36,243 nt of DNA from Bacillota bacterium (GTDB lineage: Bacteria; Bacillota; Sulfobacillia; Sulfobacillales; Sulfobacillaceae), in NCBI GenBank assembly GCA_021795465.1, contig JAJYPK010000017.1, forward strand, positions 1 through 36,243, read 5' to 3'. A model generated the notes under the pieces. That model searched no databases. It was not told where the DNA came from and saw nothing but the letters and a program-made list of their open reading frames with translations. The translations under genes were made by a program, and so were the position numbers. Every line of letters begins with the position of its first letter. Position 1 is the first letter of the stretch. Positions 1 to 7,411 of the stretch are shown piece by piece.

Positions 1-613
1 GAATGACCGGAATTCGTTGCGTCACTTTGGTATACGTACCGGAAGTGGCAGCCGTAGGGATCAGCGAAAAAAATGACTGCGTGGTAGGTTGGATAGCCTG
101 TACCGTACCGGTAAAGGAGACGCCGGGATGTGCATCCACATAAATGGTGGCTGTCTGACCTACATTCACATGACGAATTTTGCTTTCCGGGATATTGGCG
201 ACCACCGTGACCTGGTTTAATTTCACCTCGGTAAAGAGCGGCGTTCCCGTGCCGACCATTTGGCCGTTGGTAGCAGAGACTGTGGCAACCGTTCCCGTCA
301 CCGGTGCCACGACATTTACGGTAGATGTCGTGGCCGTACTCTTCGAAGAGGATTTCGCTGACGAAGACGTTCCCGCGACCGTTTCTTGGGCAATGATCTG
401 CCCTTTCGTAACCCGTTGTCCCACATGTAGACTAAGCCCTTCGATGGTGCCTGGTGCTAATGCCGGCACCGGAATCGTTGGAGCGGATATCGCCCCATCC
501 TGGGTACTGACATAATTGTAACTTTGGCTCCAGTAATACGCGCCCAATCCGCCGATCAGGATAACCGCAACCAGGATTAGGATATTGATGAGGATTAAGC
601 GACCTTGTTTCAC
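1..613 (-). CDS. HlyD/EmrA-family efflux adaptor, 3' end outside the window
   Basis: This is a membrane-fusion/adaptor protein of the HlyD family, cut by the window edge after 204 residues. The GTG start at 613 is set by an AGGAGA Shine-Dalgarno about 8 bases upstream. Residues 7-29 form one hydrophobic anchor. The two halves of a biotinyl-lipoyl-like domain follow (about 45-78 and 98-125), including VPALAPGTIEGLSLHVGQ and VVAPVTGTVATVSATNGQ. They are joined by a Ser/Thr/Ala-rich linker (about 79-97) and not by the coiled-coil hairpin of Gram-negative EmrA. A beta-barrel segment with IPESKIRHVNVGQ comes next. It lies 79 bases after the DHA2 permease, in the same operon, so it probably serves that pump. 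The outward-facing location is inferred from the single N-terminal helix. Confidence 0.85.
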   Translation of the reverse strand, partial: MKQGRLILINILILVAVILIGGLGAYYWSQSYNYVSTQDGAISAPTIPVPALAPGTIEGLSLHVGQRVTKGQIIAQETVAGTSSSAKSSSKSTATTSTVNVVAPVTGTVATVSATNGQMVGTGTPLFTEVKLNQVTVVANIPESKIRHVNVGQTATIYVDAHPGVSFTGTVQAIQPTTQSFFSLIPTAATSGTYTKVTQRIPVI

Positions 614-692
614 GTTGTTCTCTCCTTACATGTTTAGGTAGTGTGGCTCGGCACACCCGTCATCATGAACCAGCTTTTTTCCGGGATTGCTC

Positions 693-2243
693 TCAAGCCA
701 TCGTCCGAGCAGAACCCCCGTGGGTACGATACGTCTTTAAGGCCAATGACAACACCGCTCCCACCACAATGAACGCAGAAGCCGCGACAAACACATCGTC
801 GATGCCCATCACAAAAGCTTGTTGTTCAATCATTCCATGAAGCGTGGTCATCGTGATGTGGAGCGCTTGGATGCCCGGAATTCCTTCCCCCGCTATCATG
901 CCTTGGAGTCCATGGAACAATTGCGTGGCACTCGCGGATGTTGGTGTATAAGACGATGCCAGCATCTGAGCATGCATGGTGGATTGGTGCTGCAACAACG
1001 CGGTAAGACCAGCCAGGCCAAAGGACCCCGCCACCCGTTGCATAATGTTATTAATGGCCGAGGCTCCCCCCACATGTTCAGTCGGTACAGCCGACATGCC
1101 TGCCGTGGTTACCGGCATCATCGCCATTCCCATCCCAACACCACGGAGCGTAAGCCAAAGAATGACTTGACCGACCGACGTGCCGGTCGACAGGTTGTGT
1201 AGCAGATATGTGGTAACGGCCAACAAAGTCATCCCGCTAAATACCAGCGCCCGCGCCCCAATTTTGTCGTAAATGCGCCCCGCAATCGGCATCATAAGCG
1301 CGGAGGCAAATGCGGACGGCATCATAATGAGACCCGTTTTCATCGCCCCGAACCCTACTATGGTTTGCAAAAACAGCGGGACATAGAACACCCCGGAATA
1401 CATCGCGACAACCACCAACACCACCAGGACATTGGACAGCCCAAAGGATCCAAACTTGAACACGCGAAGATCCAGTAACGGATGTTTAGCCCGAAACTCC
1501 CACAGTACAAACAAGAGTAGGAGAAACCCTGACGCGGTCAATAGTAGTACGATGGGTTCCGATCCCCAGCCCCAGGTTTCACCCTCAGAAAGCGCCAACA
1601 GCAATCCAAAGAGCCCACTGGCAGTCAACAAAAAGCCCAGAAAATCGAATGCGCTAGTTTTGACCCGGGGGAATTTTGGCACGAACATATAGGCCAACAA
1701 AACTCCCAGGATCCCAATCGGAACGTTAATGTAGAAAATTAAGCGCCAGTTCACATATTCGACTAAGTAACCCCCTAAAGTCGGGCCAATCGCAGGGGCT
1801 ACGATAATGGCCAATCCCCAGAACCCCATCGCCGTGCCAATTTGTCGACGAGGCACAATGCTATACACCATGGCCATCGTAATTGGCATAATAAGGCCGC
1901 CACCCAAGGCCTGCACCACCCGAAACACCGTCAATACGTTGAGGCTCCACGACAATCCCGACAAGGCAGACCCGATAGTGAAAATGACTAAAGCCGCCAC
2001 GTACACGCTCCGATATCCAAACCGGTCTCCGAGGTACCCGGCAGCCGGCACCACCACACCCAAAACCAACAGGTAGATGGTCACCACCCATTGCACCTGC
2101 GCCGTATTCACTGAAAACACGTTCTCTAGTGTCGGGATGGCGATATTCACAATCGAACTATCGAGGATAGCCATAAAGCCGCCAATCACTAACACCGCGA
2201 GTGCCACGCCCCAATGTCGCTGGGTTTGACTTTCCGTCACCAT
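693..2243 (-). CDS. DHA2-family (EmrB/QacA-like) drug:proton antiporter
   Basis: A 516-residue major facilitator protein with about 14 hydrophobic segments, the usual length and topology of the DHA2 drug:H+ antiporters. The TM1 signature LDSSIVNIAIP lies near residues 27-37. The loop 2-3 motif A appears as GYLGDRFGYRS near 69-79. The TM5 antiporter motif C region contains PAIGPTLGGYL near 150-160, followed by NWRLIFYINVPIG. It probably exports hydrophobic or cationic toxic compounds using the proton gradient. The ATG start at 2243 has an AAAGGGGGG Shine-Dalgarno upstream. It sits between two HlyD-like adaptor genes and downstream of a MarR repressor, the typical setting of EmrAB-type efflux. 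The substrate cannot be read from the sequence. Confidence 0.93.
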   Translation of the reverse strand: MVTESQTQRHWGVALAVLVIGGFMAILDSSIVNIAIPTLENVFSVNTAQVQWVVTIYLLVLGVVVPAAGYLGDRFGYRSVYVAALVIFTIGSALSGLSWSLNVLTVFRVVQALGGGLIMPITMAMVYSIVPRRQIGTAMGFWGLAIIVAPAIGPTLGGYLVEYVNWRLIFYINVPIGILGVLLAYMFVPKFPRVKTSAFDFLGFLLTASGLFGLLLALSEGETWGWGSEPIVLLLTASGFLLLLFVLWEFRAKHPLLDLRVFKFGSFGLSNVLVVLVVVAMYSGVFYVPLFLQTIVGFGAMKTGLIMMPSAFASALMMPIAGRIYDKIGARALVFSGMTLLAVTTYLLHNLSTGTSVGQVILWLTLRGVGMGMAMMPVTTAGMSAVPTEHVGGASAINNIMQRVAGSFGLAGLTALLQHQSTMHAQMLASSYTPTSASATQLFHGLQGMIAGEGIPGIQALHITMTTLHGMIEQQAFVMGIDDVFVAASAFIVVGAVLSLALKTYRTHGGSARTMA

Positions 2244-2270
2244 AGCATTGGTCCCCCCTTTCTCGTTGGC

Positions 2271-2879
2271 TTAAATATGAATCTTAACGGTCGCGTTTTC
2301 CCCATCGCGTAAATTCCTCGGGCGGTTTACCAAGGAGACCGTAATCGGAATCCATTGCCGGGCTTTGGCAAAGCTACCGACCTGGAGCAGCGGAGACAGG
2401 GTCACTAGCGTCACCGCTCCCATGTGACTTACCACCCCTCGATAATTGACACCTGGGTCTTGGGATAAATGCACGGTAACGGTTTGACCCAAAGACACCT
2501 TGCGAGCCCTGGATTCCGGCACTTCCGCCACCACAGTTGCGCGATTCATATTTACTAGCGCACCAAGATCTTCCTCTGAGGTCACCGAAGACCCCCCGGT
2601 CACCGCGATGCTCGCGGCGACGCCAGAGGTGTTTGCACGAATCGCAATCCCCCCCGATTCCAGGAACAATGTCTGGTTCTTACTGACCGGTTGTCCCGGG
2701 GTGACCTTTACGGCGATGATCTGCCCCGCCTTCGGTGCCTTAATCCACACATAAGGCGATGTCACGGATGCGTACCCACTCGAGACATAGTTTGCGTTTT
2801 CATAGGCGTACCAGCCTGCGATGCCCCCGAGCGAAATCACCCCCATCAGAGCCACCAGCATTAAAACCCAACGCGGCAT
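2271..2879 (-). CDS. Short HlyD/EmrA-like efflux adaptor
   Basis: A 202-residue adaptor with an N-terminal hydrophobic anchor (about 5-23), two short lipoyl-like segments (VWIKAPKAGQIIAVKVTPGQ near 44-63 and IAIRANTSGVAASIAVTGG near 78-96) and a beta-barrel part containing VPESRARKVSLGQTV. As in the adaptor at the left edge, the two lipoyl halves are almost directly joined and no coiled-coil hairpin is present. This fits a monoderm cell with no outer-membrane channel to reach. The ATG shares one base with the upstream stop (TAATG), so translation is probably coupled, and GGAGGAG lies just before it. The pump gene begins 27 bases downstream. The family call is firm; why there are two adaptors is unknown. 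Confidence 0.85.
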   Translation of the reverse strand: MPRWVLMLVALMGVISLGGIAGWYAYENANYVSSGYASVTSPYVWIKAPKAGQIIAVKVTPGQPVSKNQTLFLESGGIAIRANTSGVAASIAVTGGSSVTSEEDLGALVNMNRATVVAEVPESRARKVSLGQTVTVHLSQDPGVNYRGVVSHMGAVTLVTLSPLLQVGSFAKARQWIPITVSLVNRPRNLRDGENATVKIHI

Positions 2880-3697
2880 TACGGCTCCTCCTTCGCTCGC
2901 ATGGTCTCGTAACCCATCTCCAATAGCATGACTTCTTCCATGCGTTCCTCTAAATCCCGTAATTTTTCAAAGCGCATCCGCTCCGCCAGAGAGCGCCGAT
3001 AAGGGTCGTCGAAATCGGTCAAGGTTTCCGCCCAGCGCAGAGATTCTCCCTCCAACGCCTCTTTTTCTCGACGTAATTCGACAATACGGTCGTCAAGTTC
3101 CTCGCCACTATGTGCCTTACCATACTGGTCTAACCGAAAACTCGGTTGGTCTCCGTCAGCCCACGCCTCAAAACCCTGACTCAAGATGGCCAAGTCACAA
3201 AGACGCCGGAGTTGTCGTGGCCGTTCATCCTTGAAACTACCGTCCTGGTTCCCTTCATGAACCACGAGCTCCGCTAATGTCGTCGCGCGCGTCTGAGCGT
3301 CACGTGCTCGATACCGCCAACGTGACCGCACCACTACATCATGAAGGAAAGACTGGGCCGTCGGTAGTTCTCGGTTTGTCGCCGTTAAGGCCGTAGTTGC
3401 CCCGTCTTTTGCCTCCTCAGGAGGAAGCGATGATGGCGTTGGAGCGGTTTTTGTGACAGGTGTTTGTTCCACAGGAATCCGTACTGCCAAAGCCTCTGGT
3501 TCCGGATTCCGGTCAGTGGTATCCGACGATCTCCCTTGAGATTTCCTTCCCAAAAGCAAGGTTAATACCAACACCAGAGCGCCGACACCGAACGCTACCC
3601 CGGCGAACACATGGGGGATATTGGAGGATGACAGTAGGAAAAGACCCACCATTATGGCAATGAGCGCTTCAAGCAGCCCCGCGATCAGTAAACCCAA
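2879..3697 (-). CDS. Unrecognised membrane protein with a charged, coiled-coil-like C-terminus
   Basis: I do not recognise this 272-residue protein. Residues 1-22 and about 29-49 are two hydrophobic helices separated by a short polar turn. A Pro/Thr/Ala-rich linker follows (about 55-110), then a highly charged region rich in Glu and Arg. The last 70 residues (from about EELDDRIVELRREKEALEG) look helical and able to form a coiled coil. The start is TTG at 3697, supported by GAGGGG about 6 bases upstream; no better ATG exists before the membrane helices. It lies 16 bases after marR and touches the adaptor start, so it belongs to the efflux operon. It could be a scaffold, regulator or assembly factor for the pump, but nothing in the sequence proves this. 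Confidence 0.7.
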   Translation of the reverse strand: MGLLIAGLLEALIAIMVGLFLLSSSNIPHVFAGVAFGVGALVLVLTLLLGRKSQGRSSDTTDRNPEPEALAVRIPVEQTPVTKTAPTPSSLPPEEAKDGATTALTATNRELPTAQSFLHDVVVRSRWRYRARDAQTRATTLAELVVHEGNQDGSFKDERPRQLRRLCDLAILSQGFEAWADGDQPSFRLDQYGKAHSGEELDDRIVELRREKEALEGESLRWAETLTDFDDPYRRSLAERMRFEKLRDLEERMEEVMLLEMGYETMRAKEEP

Positions 3698-3713
3698 ATG
3701 AGACCCCTCTTTC

Positions 3714-4142
3714 CTACTTTTCGTCAGTTTCCATCTCGGCTACCACACGCTCTAAGATTTCTTTTAAGTGTTCTAAATCTGCTTCGCCTAAGGGCGCAAA
3801 CAATTTCTGGATTTGCTGATGGCGGACCGTTTGCTTGGATGCCATCTTCTCACGCCCGCTATCCGTTAGTTCCACCCAAACCACGCGCCGGTCGGTTTGC
3901 GAGCGTCCACGCTCTACCCATCCAGCATGAACCAAACGGTCTACCATTCCCGTCGCACTGGCCATCGACACTCCGAGGTGCTCGGAGAGGGTTCCCATCG
4001 GCATCGAACCTTCGTGATACAGCGTGGCCAATGCGGAAAACTGCCCGAAGGTTAAGGAATCATCGTGCATTTTACGAAATCGGCGGGCAATCTGAGAGAA
4101 GATGTGTTCCAGCCCATCTATCATTTGGTCCCGATTTGTCAC
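3714..4142 (-). CDS. MarR-family transcriptional regulator
   Basis: A 142-residue winged-helix regulator of the MarR family, normal length. The recognition region is LSEHLGVSMASATGMVDRLV (about 61-80), followed by the wing VERGRSQTDRRVVWVELTDSG, with the typical Asp-Arg-Arg of the beta-hairpin. N- and C-terminal helices would form the dimer. The GTG start at 4142 is preceded by AGGTGGTG; an in-frame ATG six codons later is possible but less well placed. As first gene of an efflux operon it most likely represses itself and the downstream pump and is released by small aromatic or lipophilic ligands. A TTACGTAA palindrome lies between its promoter and start codon. The family is certain; ligand and target are inferred. 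Confidence 0.92.
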   Translation of the reverse strand: MTNRDQMIDGLEHIFSQIARRFRKMHDDSLTFGQFSALATLYHEGSMPMGTLSEHLGVSMASATGMVDRLVHAGWVERGRSQTDRRVVWVELTDSGREKMASKQTVRHQQIQKLFAPLGEADLEHLKEILERVVAEMETDEK

Positions 4143-4167
4143 GTTGATTCACCACCTATATATTTAG

Positions 4168-4221
4168 TGTTACGTAATATACGCCATCAGTAAGTTTAGC
4201 TATATTATCTTTCCGTGTCAA
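4168..4221 (-). promoter_or_regulatory. Candidate marR-efflux promoter with overlapping palindromic operator
   Basis: On the minus strand a perfect -35 TTGACA (4216-4221) is followed after 17 bases by TAAACT (4193-4198), four of six matches to the -10 consensus. About 10-25 bases downstream lies an AT-rich palindrome centred on TTACGTAA (4170-4177, extended context 4168-4184), between the likely transcription start and the marR start codon. That is the usual place for a MarR autoregulatory operator. Promoter spacing is ideal. Operator identity is inference, since a single short palindrome can occur by chance. Confidence 0.55.
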
Positions 4222-4256
4222 TCACGTCGTACCAAGAATTTTGTTCCGTGCCTAAA

Positions 4257-4286
4257 CCAAGAAAAGCCACCCACAAGAGGTAGCTT
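4257..4286 (-). terminator. Rho-independent-like terminator after the proline dehydrogenase gene
   Basis: Read on the minus strand, the 8-base arms at 4279-4286 and 4264-4271 pair with one G-U wobble around a 7-base loop, followed by a short U-rich run (TTTTCTTGG including the stem end). It starts about 27 bases after the proline dehydrogenase stop and before the marR promoter. It therefore separates the long housekeeping gene string from the efflux operon. The U-tract is short, so efficiency may be moderate. Confidence 0.6.
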
Positions 4287-4312
4287 CCCCGGCATTCTTG
4301 ACTGGTATCTAT

Positions 4313-5224
4313 CTAGCGATTAATGAGAGCTCGGGCGAAGAACAACAAATTGGCAGGACGTTCGGCAATACGCCGCACGTAATACGCATACCAGTCCTGT
4401 CCAAACGGCACGTACACACGAGCGGTATACCCTTCACGCGCTAATTGTTCCAGCACCGGCAATTTCACTCCATACAGCATCTGAAACTCAAATTGGTCAC
4501 GTGGAACATCGAGATGATGGATCACTTTTAACACACGGCCAATAATCGCTTCGTCGTGCGTAGCGATGGCCGTGTAGTTTCCCAGATCCAGGGATTGCTT
4601 CACCAGCTCAACATAATTGTCATCGACATCCGTCTTGGATGGGAATGCCACAGACACGGGCTCCTGATATGCTCCCTTAACAATACGAAAATTCTTTGGC
4701 GGATCTGAAAGCTGTTTCAAATCATCTTGGCTGCGATATAAATAGGACTGTAACACCAGCCCGAGATGCGCCGGATACTGGCGCCAAATTTCCTGGAAGA
4801 GGGCAACGGTCACACTGGTAACCGACGAATCTTCCATGTCAATCCGCACAAAACTCTTGGCTTCTTGGGCTTTTTGCGCGATAACAATTAAATTTTGCCG
4901 CGCCAATTCTTCAGACACTGCTAGGCCCATCATTGTGAGCTTCAGCGAAACGTTGGCCTTGACTTGGGTGCTCGCTATTTGGTCCAGCATGGCTAAGTAG
5001 CTATCGCGAGCTTGAGTCGCCGCCCGTTCTTCACGAACTGCCTCCCCCAAGTGGTCGAGTGTCACAAGAATTCCTCGGCGATTCAAGTCTCGGGTGACTT
5101 GAATCGCTGATGTTAGACTGTCTCCCGCAACAAACCGAGCTGCGCCCATTTGCATTCCATACCGTTTGACTACAGACGATACGGCTCGGTTGTTGCCTAA
5201 TCCTAGTACCATTTCCCGAAACAC
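4313..5224 (-). CDS. Proline dehydrogenase (monofunctional, FAD-dependent)
   Basis: This enzyme oxidises L-proline to delta-1-pyrroline-5-carboxylate with FAD as cofactor, the first step of proline catabolism. At 303 residues it matches the single-domain PutB/FadM type, an (alpha/beta)8 barrel. Visible family motifs are VSLKLT (92-97), VRIDMEDS (126-133), RIVKGAYQEP (180-189) and the C-terminal substrate-binding block YVPFGQDWYAYYVRRIAERP (271-290). The GTG start at 5224 is chosen because AGGAGG ends 7 bases before it; it overlaps truA by 22 bases. An ATG four codons later is the alternative. No P5C dehydrogenase gene is adjacent. It occupies the place where rplM-rpsI usually follow truA. Confidence 0.93.
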   Translation of the reverse strand: MFREMVLGLGNNRAVSSVVKRYGMQMGAARFVAGDSLTSAIQVTRDLNRRGILVTLDHLGEAVREERAATQARDSYLAMLDQIASTQVKANVSLKLTMMGLAVSEELARQNLIVIAQKAQEAKSFVRIDMEDSSVTSVTVALFQEIWRQYPAHLGLVLQSYLYRSQDDLKQLSDPPKNFRIVKGAYQEPVSVAFPSKTDVDDNYVELVKQSLDLGNYTAIATHDEAIIGRVLKVIHHLDVPRDQFEFQMLYGVKLPVLEQLAREGYTARVYVPFGQDWYAYYVRRIAERPANLLFFARALINR

Positions 5225-6003
5225 CGATCATCCTCCTCTCCAATGTCTCTTTGCTGCCATGACTCCGGGCGAATATCGATGCGCTCTAGGACGAGGCCAC
5301 GAGCCGGAGCCAGCTTTTTAGCCCTGTTTTGCGGAGTGGGAGAGTCTAACGCTTCATTAAGAGCCCTTAATGACCCACTTTTCGCGGCATCCATCATCGC
5401 AGCCACCATTAATCGCACCATATGGTACAAAAACCCATTCGCACCTACCCGGTAAATCCATAACCTTCCTTCTTGACCCATCTCCCACGTGCTAGTATAC
5501 ACGTCTCGCTGAGTGGTCTTAGCCGATGAACCCTCAGATCGAAAACCGGAAAAGTCATGACTCCCTTCAAACAGGCGAGCGGCCTCTTGTAAGTAATCCC
5601 ACGCCATGGGCTCGTCCACTCGATGGACGAAGCGCGCCCACCTGGCCGGCACCGGCCCCCGCCAAATTTGATATCGATAGAATTTGCTGGAGACGACCCG
5701 ACGTGGGTCCCATCCCAAGGGAACCCTCGCAACATTGTGTACGCGAATCGACACCGGCAAACGTTGGTTTAGGACCCAACCTAGGCGTTCCAGGGGGATG
5801 ATTGACGGTCCGGTCCATACCACAATTTGTTCATCCGCATGAACCCCACTGTCAGTACGACTCGCTCCAATGATCCGGCCCGGCCCTAAAAGAGCCCCCA
5901 TATGAGATTCTAACGCCGATTGGATGGTTATGTACTCGGTCTGCGTCTGAAATCCATGAAATTCTGTCCCATCATAGGATATTCTTAATGCCACATGGGC
6001 CAT
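5203..6003 (-). CDS. truA: tRNA pseudouridine(38-40) synthase
   Basis: TruA converts uridines 38-40 of the tRNA anticodon stem-loop to pseudouridine. The 266-residue reading starts at MAHVALRISYDGTEFHGFQ, with ATG at 6003 preceded by TGGAGGT 6 bases upstream; the open frame extends 33 codons further but without typical TruA sequence. The catalytic Asp is D51 in the motif ASRTDSGVHA, and the FHGFQ segment near residue 15 is typical of the family. A second conserved stretch, NGFLYHMVRLMV, is in the C-terminal half. It overlaps ecfT by 19 bases and proline dehydrogenase by 22 bases. The ecfA1-ecfA2-ecfT-truA order is standard in Firmicutes. Confidence 0.96.
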   Translation of the reverse strand: MAHVALRISYDGTEFHGFQTQTEYITIQSALESHMGALLGPGRIIGASRTDSGVHADEQIVVWTGPSIIPLERLGWVLNQRLPVSIRVHNVARVPLGWDPRRVVSSKFYRYQIWRGPVPARWARFVHRVDEPMAWDYLQEAARLFEGSHDFSGFRSEGSSAKTTQRDVYTSTWEMGQEGRLWIYRVGANGFLYHMVRLMVAAMMDAAKSGSLRALNEALDSPTPQNRAKKLAPARGLVLERIDIRPESWQQRDIGEEDDRCFGKWY

Positions 6004-6686
6004 CCATGCACCTCCAGTCCAATCACCATGACCCACGCGAAGACAATCATTCCATCGAGCCCGCCCGCGCTGGAAGTTGGCGGTAACGCGGTAGGGCGCC
6101 ACCCACGACTCCAGAGCGCTTCTGCCAAATCGTCGCTCCGCAAAAATCCTTCGACCAATACAGGACGTAGAAAACTAAGCGGCCTAAAACGATGTGTCCC
6201 AGCCAGCGATTGCCGCATGGCTTGGTCTTTACGGATGCGGCGCACATCCTCCACCATACGAGGTAAGAATGCCATACCAAGAAGCATGGTTAACACCCCG
6301 TAGCCGACGGCTTTGTTCCGACCCAGGATCTTTTTCAGGCCATGCTCGATGGCGCTGAACATACTGAGCCACGATCCCCGTCCGTATATTAAGGCAATAC
6401 CCATAATCATCAACGTGAACCTTATGGTAGTCATTAAGGCCGTATCCCAATAGGGCACTCCGGGGCGGTGATTCAACGCTTGGAGCCCGCCAAACACCGC
6501 CCCCCCTAAGAGGGCACGCGTGAAACCACGCCAATTCCCACGGCGAGTAAACACGCCGCCAATGAGAAGCGCCCATCCAAACAACCACCACGGCGAGGCA
6601 AGATAGAGGGCAATTACCCCTGCCCCTAACGAAAGCACCCGCGTTAGGGGATGGACGGGATCTGGTGTGAGTTCTGGCATATGCAT
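5985..6686 (-). CDS. ecfT: ECF transporter transmembrane (coupling) protein
   Basis: EcfT is the integral membrane scaffold that links the two EcfA ATPases to exchangeable substrate-binding S proteins for vitamins or metals. The 233-residue protein has hydrophobic helices around 17-46, 59-70, 84-102, 127-141 and 212-226. Cytoplasmic coupling helices lie between them. The two Ala-Arg-Gly motifs that touch the ATPases are degenerate here: AMRQ at 156-159 and SRG at 193-195. Start: ATG at 6686 or 6680; GAGGTG is 2 bases before the first and 8 before the second, so 6680 may be real. It overlaps ecfA2 by about 40 bases. No S component is nearby, as in shared group II modules. Identity rests largely on gene order plus topology. 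Confidence 0.88.
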   Translation of the reverse strand: MHMPELTPDPVHPLTRVLSLGAGVIALYLASPWWLFGWALLIGGVFTRRGNWRGFTRALLGGAVFGGLQALNHRPGVPYWDTALMTTIRFTLMIMGIALIYGRGSWLSMFSAIEHGLKKILGRNKAVGYGVLTMLLGMAFLPRMVEDVRRIRKDQAMRQSLAGTHRFRPLSFLRPVLVEGFLRSDDLAEALWSRGWRPTALPPTSSAGGLDGMIVFAWVMVIGLEVHGWPMWH

Positions 6687-7411
6687 ATCACCTCGTTACG
6701 TGCCCTCTCAAGATTTGCCCATGCCTCGGGAGTTACCGGTGCTCCCTTATCCAAGAGTCTGCGCCATAATGCTTCCAGTGGCAATTCCGGGGACAGCCCA
6801 TGCTGATACCAAATTTCTCCCATTCGGCCCCACGTCAGCCCTTGGTCACACCACCATCCCCATTCCGTGTGCACCAAGAGCCATTGCCAGACATGACTCG
6901 ACACCAAGACGGACGCGGTCTTGGACCATTGGTCAAGCTTGGTGTCCAAAAGGACGCGATGCTCTAAATCGAGGCCTTCAAGCGGTTCATCCAAAAGATA
7001 CACCTCGGGTGCCAGGATCTCCATCGATGCCAACGCAAGACGGCGTTGCATGCCTCCGCTGAGTTCCCAGGGTGCAGAAGTTCGATAGTTTTCTAGATGC
7101 CACTCGGCCAATATCTGCTCCGCCCGGGTTGCCACGGCCGGCTTCATCCGCCCCGACCATCCCCGCTGAAACGGCCAGGTCATCTGATCCCATACGGTAG
7201 CCTCCGTCAATTGAAGGCGTGGGTTTTGCATCACCAACCCCACGCGCAGGCCCTGGGGTTTATTGCCCCACGCCACGAGTTGACTGAAAAACTGGCTTTT
7301 ACCCGACCCATTGGGACCGGCGAGGCCCCAAATCCCCGGCCCGGGTAAGGACCAATCCGTAACCTGCCAACCCGCAAGGGGTACTTTTATCGTGCCGACT
7401 GGCCAGGCCAT
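6644..7411 (-). CDS. ecfA2: ECF transporter ATP-binding protein EcfA2
   Basis: The second ATPase of the ECF module, 255 residues. The ABC motifs are complete: Walker A GPNGSGKS (32-39), Q-loop Gln62 in VMQNP, signature LSGGMQ (117-122), Walker B VYLLDEP with Asp141-Glu142, D-loop GLD and switch His173 in SSH. It should pair with EcfA1 and drive substrate import through EcfT. It starts with ATG at 7411, overlapping ecfA1 by 25 bases. Unusually it contains 20 tryptophans (almost 8 percent), many in the C-terminal half, including the cluster EWGWW. The assignment as EcfA2 and not EcfA1 follows from gene order. Confidence 0.93.
   Translation of the reverse strand: MAWPVGTIKVPLAGWQVTDWSLPGPGIWGLAGPNGSGKSQFFSQLVAWGNKPQGLRVGLVMQNPRLQLTEATVWDQMTWPFQRGWSGRMKPAVATRAEQILAEWHLENYRTSAPWELSGGMQRRLALASMEILAPEVYLLDEPLEGLDLEHRVLLDTKLDQWSKTASVLVSSHVWQWLLVHTEWGWWCDQGLTWGRMGEIWYQHGLSPELPLEALWRRLLDKGAPVTPEAWANLERARNEVICICQNSHQIPSIP

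Noticed and set aside
614..692. Possible terminator between the DHA2 pump and the left-edge adaptor
   Set aside because: No stable inverted repeat with a T run was found; the genes look co-transcribed.
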